The notes beneath the pieces were generated by a model. The model saw only the letters and a list, made by a program, of their open reading frames with translations, searched no databases and was not told the origin of the DNA. A stretch of 64,000 bases of DNA from positions 62,001 to 126,000 of the forward strand of contig NZ_PYAV01000002.1 in the NCBI RefSeq assembly GCF_003014715.1. Reading direction: 5' to 3'. The DNA is from Salsuginibacillus halophilus (lineage in GTDB: Bacteria; Bacillota; Bacilli; Bacillales; Marinococcaceae). Both the position numbers and the translations under genes were made by a program. Below are positions 52,867 to 63,539 of this stretch, piece by piece. The stretch's first letter is position 1. Each line of letters opens with the position of its first letter.

Positions 52867-52930
52867 GACTGCCGTACATAAAGAGGGCGTTCAGCCCAGT
52901 GCTGTCATCCCCCTCTTTTGTACCGGCAGC
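52867..52930 (-). terminator. intercistronic hairpin between pdhB and pdhC
   Basis: On the minus strand GCTGCCGGTACAAAAGAGGG can pair with CCCTCTTTATGTACGGCAGT, then TTTTT follows. It resembles a terminator or an mRNA-end stabiliser inside the operon, and may lower or separate pdhCD expression. Confidence 0.6.
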
Positions 52931-52934
52931 TTAA

Positions 52935-53912
52935 TTAAAAGTTTAGATTTTCTTTCACTTTCTCAATAACGTCGTTTTGATCCGGCAACCATGCATCTTC
53001 AGCCGCTGCAAACGGATAAACCGTATCAGGCGATGTCACTCGCATCACAGGTGCTTCTAAGTGCAGGATCGAACGTTCGGTAATTTCGGCAACTACATTG
53101 GCTGCAATGCCTGCCTGCTTTTGTGCTTCCTGAACGACAATTGCGCGATTTGTCTTTTCTACAGACGTTGTAATCGTATCAATGTCAAGTGGACTCACTG
53201 TACGAAGGTCTACAACTTCAGCTTCAATACCTTCTTCTGCTAAAGCTTCAGCTGCTTTCAAGCATGTGTGCACCATCGCACCGTAACTGACGAGCGTGAT
53301 ATCTTTACCTTCACGCTTAATGTCTGCTTTACCAAGCTCAATTTCATATTCTTCCTCAGGAACTTCGCCGCGGAATGAACGGTAAAGTTTCATATGTTCT
53401 AGATAAACGACCGGATCATTGTCACGAATCGCTGAAATCAACAACCCTTTTGCATCATATGGCGTCGATGGAATAACAACCTTCATGCCCGGGGACTGTG
53501 CCATTAATCCTTCTAAGCTGTCAGCGTGCAATTCAGGCGTTTTTACACCACCGCCAAACGGTGCACGTACCGTTACCGGTGCATGATAATGACCCCCGGA
53601 ACGATATCGAAGGCGGGACATTTGACCACTCACACCATCCATAACTTCAAATACGAAGCCAAAGAATTGAATTTCCATGACTGAGCGGAAGCCAGTCAAC
53701 GATAAGCCAATGGCAAGACCGCCAATACCGGACTCTGCAAGTGGCGTATCATAAACACGGTCTTCACCGAATTCTTCTTGAAGGCCTTCTGTTGCACGGA
53801 AAACACCGCCGTTTTGACCTACGTCTTCACCGAACACTTGAACGCTTTCATCATTTTTAAGTTCGGTGCGCATTGCATCTGTGATTGCTTGAATCATTGT
53901 CATTTGCGCCAT
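52935..53912 (-). CDS. pdhB: pyruvate dehydrogenase E1 beta subunit
   Basis: 325 residues. [18 protein letters not shown] opens the active-site region, followed by the transketolase pyrimidine-binding domain (about 1-180). The C-terminal transketolase domain includes [15 protein letters not shown] and [15 protein letters not shown]. Together with PdhA it decarboxylates pyruvate using thiamine diphosphate. The start follows the pdhA stop by three bases. It is the second gene of the operon, just upstream of the intercistronic hairpin. Confidence 0.96.
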   Translation of the reverse strand: MAQMTMIQAITDAMRTELKNDESVQVFGEDVGQNGGVFRATEGLQEEFGEDRVYDTPLAESGIGGLAIGLSLTGFRSVMEIQFFGFVFEVMDGVSGQMSRLRYRSGGHYHAPVTVRAPFGGGVKTPELHADSLEGLMAQSPGMKVVIPSTPYDAKGLLISAIRDNDPVVYLEHMKLYRSFRGEVPEEEYEIELGKADIKREGKDITLVSYGAMVHTCLKAAEALAEEGIEAEVVDLRTVSPLDIDTITTSVEKTNRAIVVQEAQKQAGIAANVVAEITERSILHLEAPVMRVTSPDTVYPFAAAEDAWLPDQNDVIEKVKENLNF

Positions 53913-53915
53913 AGC

Positions 53916-55396
<1,481 letters not shown>

Positions 55397-55420
55397 AAAA
55401 AAAAGCCCGACACCGGGCTC
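55397..55420 (-). terminator. intrinsic terminator of ykyA
   Basis: AGCCCG pairs with CGGGCT around four bases; eight T follow on the minus strand. It lies about 90 bases beyond ykyA and upstream of the pdh promoter. Confidence 0.8.
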
Positions 55421-55506
55421 TCAACTCTAAACGATATGAATGATAATTAATCCAAAAAGAAATAAACGTTTGAAAGTCATCCGCCTAAAAGGAGGCGTGT
55501 ATATTA

Positions 55507-56298
55507 TTACTCATTATCTTCGTCTTCAGAAGCGTCGTCTGCCTCTTCATCTTCTTCCGTGATATCGGCGCTGTCTTCTTCATTTTCTTCAGACATCTCA
55601 CCATCAACGGAGGTATTTTCTGCTTCGCTGCTGTCCGGTGCCTCTGTTTCTTCTACATCAAGTCCTGCTTCTTCATAAAACGCATGCTTTGCTTCATTGT
55701 ATTGATCAGTATAAGCATTAAATGATTCTTTATCATCAATAATCTGTTGATACGTTTCATTGACTTCTTCAATATGCTCACTTAATTCTTCAATCGTTAA
55801 ATCATCATCTAAAAACATATGATAAAGTTCACGATCTAAGTCAATCGCGGTTTCATAACCCTCATGCATCGATTCATATGCGCTAAAGCGGCTCTCCATA
55901 TGATCAACCATTTCCTCAGCCTGTGACCGAACAGCATCTTCTTCTATATCTTCAACCATCTCAGCCGCATTTTCAAACTCATTGTAGCTTGCAGTCAAAC
56001 TTTCGTACTCTTGTTCAATCCGTTCTTCACGTTCTTCGACCAATTCTTGTGCTTCACGTGCCAACTCTTCAATCTCGTCCATTTCTGCTAACCCGAGCGA
56101 CAAAATTTCTTGGTAAATTTCGTGTTCTCGCTCTTCTGCTTTTACTAATGGCTGCTGCTGCTCCTCAAACACTTCTTCCATCTCTACAGCTTTTTCTAAA
56201 TGCTCATGCATTTCCTCAGCTGTACTCGTGCCACAGGCAGTGAGTAACAAGACAGAAGCGAGCAACAATAAGCTTTTAAAACTCTTGATCAACGTCAA
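55507..56298 (-). CDS. ykyA: YkyA-like cell-wall lipoprotein
   Basis: 263 residues. The signal peptide ends in VLLLTAC, a lipobox. The mature chain is strongly helical with long coiled-coil stretches (EMHEHLEKAVEMEEVFEEQQQP; HIEEVNETYQQIIDDKESF in pieces) and a highly acidic end (about 220-263). This matches the YkyA family of putative cell-wall-binding lipoproteins found beside pdhA in bacilli. The function is unproven. It is monocistronic, upstream of the pdh operon in the same direction. Confidence 0.85.
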   Translation of the reverse strand: MTLIKSFKSLLLLASVLLLTACGTSTAEEMHEHLEKAVEMEEVFEEQQQPLVKAEEREHEIYQEILSLGLAEMDEIEELAREAQELVEEREERIEQEYESLTASYNEFENAAEMVEDIEEDAVRSQAEEMVDHMESRFSAYESMHEGYETAIDLDRELYHMFLDDDLTIEELSEHIEEVNETYQQIIDDKESFNAYTDQYNEAKHAFYEEAGLDVEETEAPDSSEAENTSVDGEMSEENEEDSADITEEDEEADDASEDEDNE

Positions 56299-56534
56299 AC
56301 TGATACCTCCTAGTAAACTATGTATCTCTGATGATTGACAAGCAGTAATTACCTATTAATCATAAAACAAACGCGCCGGTTTTTCAATCGAAGGTTTCTA
56401 AGCTGCAATTGTTTCTGTGGCATTTTTCATTTCAAACAAATAGGCAGAAGTTGAGCCAAATTGTATCCTCTTGCATAGACTATCGTGTAACCGCCGACAG
56501 CCGGCGGATGCTGCTTAAAAAGGAGGACATTGTT

Positions 56535-56696
56535 ATGTACGGCTACGGTTGTTATGATCCTTGCGGGTATGGACACGGACACGGGCACGGGTATCATGGT
56601 TATGACCACGGAAAAGGGAAAGGATTTGCGTTAATTGTTGTGCTGTTTATCCTTTTAGTCATTGTCGGCGCTTCAAAATACTACTGCAAATCCTAA
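56535..56696 (+). CDS. YjcZ family sporulation-type peptide
   Basis: 53 residues from the ATG at 56535, seven bases after AAGGAGG. The first half is rich in Gly, Tyr and His ([21 protein letters not shown]); the second is one transmembrane helix, [21 protein letters not shown], the family hallmark. Such short coat-associated membrane peptides are sporulation-linked in bacilli, so the gene hints that this organism sporulates or once did. A terminator-like hairpin follows at 56784-56845. The His-rich N-terminal part is longer than usual. Confidence 0.75.
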   Translation: MYGYGCYDPCGYGHGHGHGYHGYDHGKGKGFALIVVLFILLVIVGASKYYCKS

Positions 56697-56783
56697 AACG
56701 TGCTTAAAACCGTGGGTGAACGAGTTAAGTAACATTCGGTAAGTTTTTCTGTCGTGCAAATCGAAAGTTGCTTTAAATATGAT

Positions 56784-56845
56784 CGCCGCTTGGTAGCTGC
56801 TTAACTTGCAAATTGAGCAGATGTTTCGCCAAGCGGTGTTTTTTC
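56784..56845 (+). terminator. terminator-like hairpin before def
   Basis: CCGCTTGG (56786-56793) pairs with CCAAGCGG (56829-56836), with further partial pairing inside, then TGTTTTTT. It probably ends the YjcZ-type transcript. The rest of 56697-57019 holds no gene; a TATACT -10-like element for def lies near 56957. Confidence 0.6.
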
Positions 56846-57019
56846 ACGTAGAAAAGCTTATTCTTAAGCAACAATTTTTTCACCCGTGAGAAAATTGTTT
56901 TTTGTAATTACTTATGTTTTTGGGTCCTGCTTATCGCTTGTTTGTTACAAATTTGCTATACTATGTCCGATTCTTGAACTATAAATAAAACGACACATTC
57001 GAAATTAGAGGTGAAAACC

Positions 57020-57559
57020 GTGATCACAATGAAAGATATTGTTCGTGAAGGACACCCGGTTCTTCGTGAAGTTGCAGAAGCTGTTGAGCTTCCGCCAACA
57101 GAAGAAAACAAAGAAACTTTAGAAGAGATGCTGCAGTTTTTAAAAAACAGCCAAGATCCAGAAACCGCAGAAGCTTATGACCTGCGCTCAGGCGTCGGTT
57201 TAGCCGCTCCTCAAATCGGTGTAAAAAAGCGGTTAATTGCTGTTCATTTTACTGATGAAAGAGATGAGCTGTACAGTATGGGGCTCTTTAACCCTAAAAT
57301 CATCAGTCACTCTGTTGAAGAAACGCACTTAGAAGACGGAGAAGGCTGCTTATCAGTTGACCGGGAAGTTACAGGGATTGTTCCACGCTACAAACGCATA
57401 ACTGTTGAAGGAACAACGCTTGATGGAGAAAACGTTACTTTACGTCTTCGTAACTTTCCAGCTATTGTTTTCCAACACGAAATTGATCATTTAAACGGTA
57501 TCATGTTTTATGATCGGATCCCTGATTTTCAGGATGACTTAAAACGCGACCTTCAATAA
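57020..57559 (+). CDS. def: peptide deformylase
   Basis: 179 residues from the GTG at 57020, giving the usual MITMKDIVREGHPVLR start; GAGGTG lies upstream. Active-site motifs are complete: GVGLAAPQ (58-65), EGCLS with metal ligand C110, and HEIDH with H153, E154 and H157. It removes the formyl group from new proteins at the ribosome exit. The length and the insert near 35-55 mark the Gram-positive type 2 class (DefB). A strong terminator follows. Confidence 0.95.
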   Translation: MITMKDIVREGHPVLREVAEAVELPPTEENKETLEEMLQFLKNSQDPETAEAYDLRSGVGLAAPQIGVKKRLIAVHFTDERDELYSMGLFNPKIISHSVEETHLEDGEGCLSVDREVTGIVPRYKRITVEGTTLDGENVTLRLRNFPAIVFQHEIDHLNGIMFYDRIPDFQDDLKRDLQ

Positions 57560-57566
57560 GATTAAG

Positions 57567-57597
57567 AAAAAGCGCCGGCAGCTTCCCGGCGCTTTTT
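57567..57597. terminator. terminator between def and ykrA
   Basis: AAAAAGCGCCGG pairs with CCGGCGCTTTTTT around seven bases. It is symmetrical, so it can serve both converging genes. Confidence 0.88.
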
Positions 57598-58367
57598 TAA
57601 AGAAGTTGCAATCTTTCAATCGCTTGGTGGATACCATCCTCTGCTACATCACCGGTTACCAAATCAGCTTCAGCTTTAGCTTCTTGTTTTCCGTTAGCCA
57701 TGGCAACCCCAATGCCTGCCTCACGAAGCATCTCTATGTCATTTAAACCATCACCAAAAGCAATAACATCATTGATCGTTAAGCCTACATGGCGACTAAG
57801 CTCAGCAATCCCTTCTGCTTTTGAGCCAGCCCCTGGCAAAACATCAACAGATGCTTCATGCCAGCGGACAAATCGAAGCTCAGGAAACTGCTCGGCAAAA
57901 TGCGCTTCCTCATCTACATTACAATACAATAAAGCTTGATTAATTTTCGTCCGGCTCGTTAAAGTTTCTGTTAACGCAGGATACGGAAGCTTTAATTGAT
58001 GAAGACTCTCTTTAACAACATGATCGCCTGCCACATCTGTATAAAAGCCATCTTTTTCTAAGAAGACCATCGTTAATCCCTTGGTCTGTGCTTCATTATA
58101 CAGTTTTTTTAATAACGGTAGTGGCAGCGTTTTTTCGGCAATCACTTCGTTGTTATGAACGACGACAGATCCGTTAAAACTAATGTAAGTATCAATATTT
58201 AATTCTTGGCGCAGGCTCTCAAACATAAACGGCCCACGCCCGGTGGCAATTGCTACTTCATAACCTGCGCGTTGCAATTGTTGAATTGCAAGCTTAGCCG
58301 ATGCAGGCACAACCTTTTCATCTGTGTAAAGCGTGCCGTCAATATCAAAACAGAGCAGTTTATTCAT
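57597..58367 (-). CDS. ykrA: Cof-type HAD hydrolase (YkrA)
   Basis: 256 residues. HAD motif 1 is CFDIDGTLY (about 6-14), motif 2 is AIATGRGP, motif 3 carries a lysine in the GSKAEGI segment, and motif 4 is AFGDGLNDIEML. The C2 cap domain (about 85-180) makes it a Cof-type sugar-phosphate or nucleotide phosphatase; the substrate is unknown. It matches YkrA by place, convergent with def. A single-gene unit. Confidence 0.88.
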   Translation of the reverse strand: MNKLLCFDIDGTLYTDEKVVPASAKLAIQQLQRAGYEVAIATGRGPFMFESLRQELNIDTYISFNGSVVVHNNEVIAEKTLPLPLLKKLYNEAQTKGLTMVFLEKDGFYTDVAGDHVVKESLHQLKLPYPALTETLTSRTKINQALLYCNVDEEAHFAEQFPELRFVRWHEASVDVLPGAGSKAEGIAELSRHVGLTINDVIAFGDGLNDIEMLREAGIGVAMANGKQEAKAEADLVTGDVAEDGIHQAIERLQLL

Positions 58368-58612
58368 ATGTTTACCCCTTCACTTAAGATATGTGTGATG
58401 TAATTATGCACGATGTTAACGTGTTCGCTCAAGACATATTCAAATTATTCGACTGCAATTTCTGCAGAAGAATTGCGTCTGTTCACAATTTCAGCTATAA
58501 TTTTCAAATTGGCGTTGTGTTTTAAAAATATTTTTTCTAAAGATGAATCCGTGAAAAACAAAGCGACATGCTTTATAATGTAAAAAGGATATTTTTTGCT
58601 AAAGGAGTGTAC

Positions 58613-58828
58613 ATGATGATTTATAAAGTATTTTATCAAGATAATTTCAACGAAGTTGCCGTACGCGAAAGAACAAATGCGATGTTTGTTGAAGCTGAAA
58701 CTGAACGCGAAGTCCGCGAAAAACTAGCCCATAAAAACTACAACATTGAGCACATTGAAAAAGCCCCGGATGCGCTTATTGAATACGAAAAAAATAACAA
58801 CGAAGACTTTAAAGTGGAAGAGCTGTAA
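58613..58828 (+). CDS. rpoY: RNA polymerase epsilon subunit
   Basis: 71 residues from the ATG at 58613, with AAAGGAG ten bases upstream; the next codon is also ATG and could be used. [36 protein letters not shown] matches RpoY (YkzG). It is a small accessory subunit of Bacillota RNA polymerase bound near the jaw. A TATAAT -10 lies at 58574-58579. It precedes rnjA by three bases, the standard arrangement. Confidence 0.92.
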   Translation: MMIYKVFYQDNFNEVAVRERTNAMFVEAETEREVREKLAHKNYNIEHIEKAPDALIEYEKNNNEDFKVEEL

Positions 58829-58831
58829 ACC

Positions 58832-60505
58832 ATGAAGCAACTAAAAGACCACGAAGTTGCCGTATTCGCTCTCGGTGGGCTCGGAGAAATCGGCAAGAAC
58901 ACGTATGCGATTGAATATAAAGATGAAATTATTGTAATCGATGCCGGCATTATGTTTCCGGAAGATGAGCTTCTCGGCATCGATTATGTCATCCCTGACT
59001 ATTCTTATTTAATTAAAAATCAAGAAAAAATCAAAGGTGTATTCATTACCCACGGTCACGAAGACCACATCGGCGGCCTTCCTTTCTTTCTTCGTGAACT
59101 AAATGTACCCATTTACGGTGGTCGTCTTGCAGTCGGCTTATTGAAAAATAAGCTTGAAGAACACGGCCTGCTCCGCCGGACGACGCTGCATGAAATTACA
59201 GATGAAGATGAAGTTATATCCTTTGATAACTTGTCTGTTACTTTCTTCCGCACAACCCACAGCATTCCCGATTCATTCGGTATTGTGGTACGCACCCCTG
59301 AAGGCAGCATTGTTCATACCGGAGACTTCAAGTTTGACTTTACACCAGTAGGCGAACCGGCAAATTTAACAAAGATGGCAAAAATCGGCGAAGAGGGTGT
59401 ACTCTGTCTCCTTTCAGACAGTACAAATAGTGAGATTAGTGAGTTCACTATGTCCGAACGGACGGTTGGAAAAAGCATTAATAACATCTTCCAGGAAGTT
59501 AACGGACGGGTCATTTTTGCTACTTTCGCATCTAACATTCACCGACTGCAGCAGGTAGTAGAAGCATCTGTTACACACGGCCGCAAAGTTTGTGTGTTCG
59601 GCCGCAGTATGGAAGCAGCAATTACGATCGGTCAGGAGCTTGGCTACATCCACGCACCAAAGGATACTTTCGTAGAGCCTAACCAACTGAACCGACTGCC
59701 AAATGATGAAGTAACAATTTTATGTACAGGCAGTCAAGGTGAGCCAATGGCTGCATTGTCCCGGATTGCATTCGGCACACATCGCCAGATTCAAATTGTA
59801 CCGGATGACACTGTTGTGTTTTCCAGCTCACCTATCCCAGGTAACACAACAAGTGTTTATAAAACAATTAACCAGTTGTTCCGCGCAGGAGCTAATGTGA
59901 TACATGGTTCATTGAACGATATTCATACATCTGGACACGGCGGCCAAGAAGAACAAAAACTGATGCTGCGACTTATGAAACCTAAATATTTCTTTCCAAT
60001 TCACGGTGAATACCGGATGCTCGTCAACCATAATAAATTGGCTGTCGACTGTGGTGTTGAACCGGAAAACTGCTTTGTTATGGAAAACGGTGAAGTATTA
60101 ACACTCTCCCAAAACGAAGCCAAGAAGAATGGCAAAGTACCTTCAGGTTCGGTCTATGTTGATGGACACGGCATTGGGGATATCGGCAATATCGTTCTAC
60201 GCGACCGCCGCATATTATCTGAAGAAGGTTTAGTGATTGTTGTGGTCAGCCTGGATATGAAAAACTTTCAGGTTGCTGCCGGACCGGATATCATTTCGCG
60301 CGGCTTCGTCTATATGCGCGAATCAAGCGATTTAATTAATGATGCGCAAGAAAGACTTGCAAAGCACTTAAATCAAGAAGTCATGAAAAACCAAACGACA
60401 CAATGGTCTGAGATTAAAAACGAGATTATCGATGTTTTATCACCATATTTATACGAAAAGACAAAACGTAAACCGATGATCCTGCCAATCATTATGGAAG
60501 TTTGA
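58832..60505 (+). CDS. rnjA: ribonuclease J1
   Basis: 557 residues. The metallo-beta-lactamase core has HGHEDHIGG (H74, H76, D78, H79), a beta-CASP domain from about 210 ([30 protein letters not shown]), and the C-terminal dimer domain (from about 450). It is a 5'-to-3' exonuclease and endonuclease for mRNA decay and rRNA maturation. SR1P, encoded at 44021-44149, is reported to promote GapA binding to this enzyme in B. subtilis. It is co-transcribed with rpoY. Confidence 0.96.
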   Translation: MKQLKDHEVAVFALGGLGEIGKNTYAIEYKDEIIVIDAGIMFPEDELLGIDYVIPDYSYLIKNQEKIKGVFITHGHEDHIGGLPFFLRELNVPIYGGRLAVGLLKNKLEEHGLLRRTTLHEITDEDEVISFDNLSVTFFRTTHSIPDSFGIVVRTPEGSIVHTGDFKFDFTPVGEPANLTKMAKIGEEGVLCLLSDSTNSEISEFTMSERTVGKSINNIFQEVNGRVIFATFASNIHRLQQVVEASVTHGRKVCVFGRSMEAAITIGQELGYIHAPKDTFVEPNQLNRLPNDEVTILCTGSQGEPMAALSRIAFGTHRQIQIVPDDTVVFSSSPIPGNTTSVYKTINQLFRAGANVIHGSLNDIHTSGHGGQEEQKLMLRLMKPKYFFPIHGEYRMLVNHNKLAVDCGVEPENCFVMENGEVLTLSQNEAKKNGKVPSGSVYVDGHGIGDIGNIVLRDRRILSEEGLVIVVVSLDMKNFQVAAGPDIISRGFVYMRESSDLINDAQERLAKHLNQEVMKNQTTQWSEIKNEIIDVLSPYLYEKTKRKPMILPIIMEV

Positions 60506-60509
60506 TTCA

Positions 60510-60551
60510 AAAAAAGCGCGGCTCACAAATGAATGTGAGCCGCGCTTTTTT
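60510..60551. terminator. bidirectional terminator between rnjA and ktrC
   Basis: AAAAAAGCGCGGCTCACA pairs perfectly with TGTGAGCCGCGCTTTTTT around six bases. Confidence 0.92.
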
Positions 60552-60553
60552 TG

Positions 60554-61213
60554 TTAGTCCATCCAATGATTTTCAAGTCTATTAATATCTTGATTTGCCC
60601 CGAGCACAATAATTACATCATTCTGCTGAATCGTTTCATCCGGCAGCGGCGAAACGATCATATCGTCTCCTCGTTTAATCGCAAGAATACTACTACCGTA
60701 CTTTTCACGAAAGTCCAAATCATAAATGGTTTCCCCGGCAATGGTAGAACCGGCGACCAATTCAGAAATACTGTATTCATCAGATAACTCCAAATGGTCA
60801 AGCACATTTTCACTAACAACATTATGTGCAATACGCACTCCAATATCACGTTCAGGGTGGACAATTTCATCTGCACCGATACGTTCGAGCACCTTTTCGT
60901 GGTAATCGTTTTGCGCTTTTACTGTAATATGTTCAACACCCATTTCTTCGAGCATTAATGTTGTTAAAATGCTTGCCTGGATATTATCACCAATCGCCAC
61001 AATGACGTGATCAAAATTACGGATGCCTAAGCTTTTCAAGGCTTTTTCGTCTGTCGTATCTGCAATTGCTGCCTGTGTTACATCTGGTGCAAACTCATTT
61101 ACTTTTTCCTCATCCATATCGATCGCTAAAACTTCCATTCCTTCAGCCACAAGGGATTTACAGATGCTTCCCCCGAAGCGGCCAAGGCCGATCACTGCAA
61201 ATTGTTTTTTCAT
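60554..61213 (-). CDS. ktrC: KtrC potassium channel gating subunit
   Basis: 219 residues from the ATG at 61213, with GAGGGGGAAG upstream; a longer in-frame extension is not supported. The RCK_N domain has FAVIGLGRFGGSIC with the G-x-G-x2-G loop at 9-14 and an acidic partner (IDMDEEKV), for ATP or NAD. The RCK_C domain (about 135-219) binds c-di-AMP in the family. It forms an octameric ring that gates a KtrB/KtrD-type channel encoded elsewhere. No c-di-AMP riboswitch is seen. A shared terminator faces rnjA. Confidence 0.92.
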   Translation of the reverse strand: MKKQFAVIGLGRFGGSICKSLVAEGMEVLAIDMDEEKVNEFAPDVTQAAIADTTDEKALKSLGIRNFDHVIVAIGDNIQASILTTLMLEEMGVEHITVKAQNDYHEKVLERIGADEIVHPERDIGVRIAHNVVSENVLDHLELSDEYSISELVAGSTIAGETIYDLDFREKYGSSILAIKRGDDMIVSPLPDETIQQNDVIIVLGANQDINRLENHWMD

Positions 61214-61300
61214 AAATCTTCCCCCTCTTTTCCTAACACCAATTGTACAATGGATCTTTTTAAAACCAAAGCGCCGCTTTTTAAACACATCAGTGCACAA

Positions 61301-61324
61301 AAAAGCCTGGGCAACCCCAGGCTG
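61301..61324 (-). terminator. intrinsic terminator of ykuV
   Basis: AAGCCTGGG pairs with CCCAGGCT around four bases; TTTTTT follows on the minus strand. Confidence 0.85.
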
Positions 61325-61329
61325 AGCAT

Positions 61330-61797
61330 TCATGAATTTGGATCTTGTTTTTGCTTATCAAGCACACGGTTCACACGCTTTGTTAACATTTTCATACCGC
61401 CGCCTCCTGCTTGAAAATGGCGGAGTTCACCATCTTTATCAAACACGTAGTAAGCCGGTACATACTCGTTTGCAAAAGCATCTGTTAATTTATGATCATT
61501 ATCTACAAACGTGGGCTGCGTGATGCCGTACGTATTTACATTTTCTTTAATCGTCTCAAGGTCTAAATCTTTTTCTGAGCGCGGCATGTGAACAGAAATG
61601 ACGTTTAAATCTTCACTGTATTCATCACGAAACTCATTAATACTTGGCATGGATTCTTTGCACATGCCGCAGCTCACCGACCAAAAGTGAATTAATGTCG
61701 GCTTTTCCCCAATCAATTCATCTTTATTTACTTCACCGTTCAACCACATCGTTGCCCCTTCAAGATTAGGCATTTCGGAACGAAGTTTCATCCCCAT
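61330..61797 (-). CDS. ykuV: thiol-disulfide oxidoreductase YkuV
   Basis: 155 residues. MPNLEGATMWLNGEV, then LIHFWSVSCGMCKESMPSINEFRDEY, with the C43-x2-C46 active site, matches YkuV, a cytoplasmic thioredoxin-like protein. NEYVPAYYVFDKDGELRHFQAGG has the cis-proline loop. There is no signal peptide. AAAGGAG lies ten bases before the ATG; a second ATG two codons in is also possible. It follows the peroxiredoxin gene in the same direction, suggesting a shared redox task. Confidence 0.9.
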   Translation of the reverse strand: MGMKLRSEMPNLEGATMWLNGEVNKDELIGEKPTLIHFWSVSCGMCKESMPSINEFRDEYSEDLNVISVHMPRSEKDLDLETIKENVNTYGITQPTFVDNDHKLTDAFANEYVPAYYVFDKDGELRHFQAGGGGMKMLTKRVNRVLDKQKQDPNS

Positions 61798-61858
61798 ATT
61801 TAAATTGCTCCTTTACAGCTTCATTCATTAAGAAAGCTAAGGTAAGTCGTTATGCGCT

Positions 61859-62410
61859 TTATATATTTAAAGTTTCTTCACCAGGCTTCCAATTTGCCGG
61901 ACAGAGACCTCCCGTCTGCAGCGCCTGCAAGACGCGGAGTGTTTCATCAACATCCCGGCCTACATCATTATGGGTGACTACAGAGTATACAAGCTCTCCT
62001 TCTGGTGAAATGATAAATAACCCACGTAAAGCTACCCCTTCACCTTCATCCAGCACACCATAATCCCGGGAAATTTGATGGTTTGTATCTGCCGCTAACG
62101 GATAATTTAAATCACCTAACCCGTTATCTTCGCGCGATGTGTTAATCCATGCTTTATGGGTATGAATCGTATCTGTCGAGACACCAATAATTTCTGCATC
62201 TAAATCTTCAAATTCGTCATATCGATCACTCATCGCTTGAATTTCAGTTGGACAAACAAATGTGAAATCCATTGGATAAAAAAAGAGGACTGTGTACTTA
62301 TCCTCACTCATCATATCATTCAACTTAACTTTACCGAATTCTTTGTTCGGCATAACAGCATTCATTTCAAAACGAGGCGCTTGTTTTGCAACCATCCGCT
62401 TATCCGTCAT
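61859..62410 (-). CDS. ykuU: 2-Cys peroxiredoxin YkuU
   Basis: 183 residues. The peroxidatic cysteine C53 is in FTFVCPTEI and the resolving cysteine C170 in GGLCPANW, as in AhpC-type typical 2-Cys peroxiredoxins. LFFYPMDFTFVCPTE is the conserved active-site strand. It reduces hydrogen peroxide and alkyl peroxides; the electron donor is probably a thioredoxin-like protein such as the neighbouring YkuV. It heads the ykuU-ykuV pair, with 61 bases between. Confidence 0.93.
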   Translation of the reverse strand: MTDKRMVAKQAPRFEMNAVMPNKEFGKVKLNDMMSEDKYTVLFFYPMDFTFVCPTEIQAMSDRYDEFEDLDAEIIGVSTDTIHTHKAWINTSREDNGLGDLNYPLAADTNHQISRDYGVLDEGEGVALRGLFIISPEGELVYSVVTHNDVGRDVDETLRVLQALQTGGLCPANWKPGEETLNI

Positions 62411-62653
62411 AAGTATTAGACCTCCTCATTGCTCTAATCAACAAAACGTAGTTTTCAAACATACATGGTACTGATTGTTACTAATTTAACCATATAACAC
62501 ATTGTTGATACCCTTATTTAAGCAAAATCCGCATTGATGATTGGGAACTCCAGCTTCCGCCATGATCGCATCTTCGACTTTTTTCGTTTAAAATATACAT
62601 ATACGGGTAAATTCAGTTTTGTATCTGTAAACGTTGCAAAAGGAGTGTCAGTT

Positions 62654-63496
62654 ATGCCAGAGTTTTTACAAGAAGGTTTGCTTGCCGACTTTGTTGGTGG
62701 TGCTTTTATTATTATCCTGCAGATTCTGCTCGTTCTCATCGGCTTTTTCGTTGCAAAAGCGATTGGACAAAAATTAATCGCGCGCACTTTCAAGCGCATG
62801 CAGGAGCAAAAAAATGTTCACCCATCAAGAACAAAGACGCTCGAAAAGCTCATTGTCAACATGTTCAATTACGTGCTCATTTTTATCTTTATCGTCGTTG
62901 TACTCGGGATCTTTGAAATTAGTATTGCACCATTTATTGCAAGTGCCGGCATTATCGGTTTAGCGGTCGGTTTCGGGGCTCAAGGGCTTGTCAGCGATAT
63001 TGTTACCGGCTTTTTTATACTGCTTGAAAAGCAAATCGAAGTTGACGATTATGTTACCGTAAGCGGCCTCGGAGGTATTGTTGAAGAAGTAGGACTTCGG
63101 ACAACACAAGTACGCGGATTCGATGGAACACTACATTACATCCCCAACCGGGAAATCGGCAGTGTCAGCAATCATTCCCGCGGTAACATGCGCGCTATGG
63201 TTGATATTGGTATATCTTATGACCACGACCCTGCAGAAGCCATACGTGTCTTGCAAGATGTTTGTGACCAAGTTGCAGCAGAAGAAGAGGCTATTCAAGA
63301 AGGGCCGGACGTTGTAGGCGTTCAAAGTTTAGGTGATTCTGAAGTAACGATTCGCATCATCGGTCATACTGAAAATATGGAACAGTGGGGGATTGAGCGT
63401 AAAATTCGTGAGCGAGCGAAAAAAGCGCTTGAAGAAAACAATATCGAGATCCCGTACCCACATCAAGTTTATGTTCACAAAGAGCAAACGGCATAA
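62654..63496 (+). CDS. ykuT: mechanosensitive channel, MscS family (YkuT)
   Basis: 280 residues from the ATG at 62654, with AAAAGGAG upstream. The first helix lies at about 18-40. The pore-lining TM3 region reads PFIASAGIIGLAVGFGAQGLVSDIVTGFFI (in pieces, about 95-125), followed by the MscS beta domain (VDDYVTVSGLGGIVEEVGLRTTQVRG) and an alpha-beta C-terminal domain. It opens when membrane tension rises after osmotic downshift. A perfect terminator follows, with ykuR converging. Confidence 0.93.
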   Translation: MPEFLQEGLLADFVGGAFIIILQILLVLIGFFVAKAIGQKLIARTFKRMQEQKNVHPSRTKTLEKLIVNMFNYVLIFIFIVVVLGIFEISIAPFIASAGIIGLAVGFGAQGLVSDIVTGFFILLEKQIEVDDYVTVSGLGGIVEEVGLRTTQVRGFDGTLHYIPNREIGSVSNHSRGNMRAMVDIGISYDHDPAEAIRVLQDVCDQVAAEEEAIQEGPDVVGVQSLGDSEVTIRIIGHTENMEQWGIERKIRERAKKALEENNIEIPYPHQVYVHKEQTA

Positions 63497-63500
63497 ATAC

Positions 63501-63539
63501 AAAAAAGGTGACTGCCGAAATGAGCAGTCACCTTTTTTT
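63501..63539. terminator. terminator between ykuT and ykuR
   Basis: AAAAAAGGTGACTGC pairs with GCAGTCACCTTTTTT around eight bases; symmetrical, so it may act both ways. Confidence 0.9.

Noticed and set aside
61214-61333. 40-residue N-terminal extension of KtrC, and a c-di-AMP riboswitch upstream
   Set aside because: The extension overlaps the ykuV terminator and lacks a ribosome site; no ydaO-type riboswitch motifs are visible.
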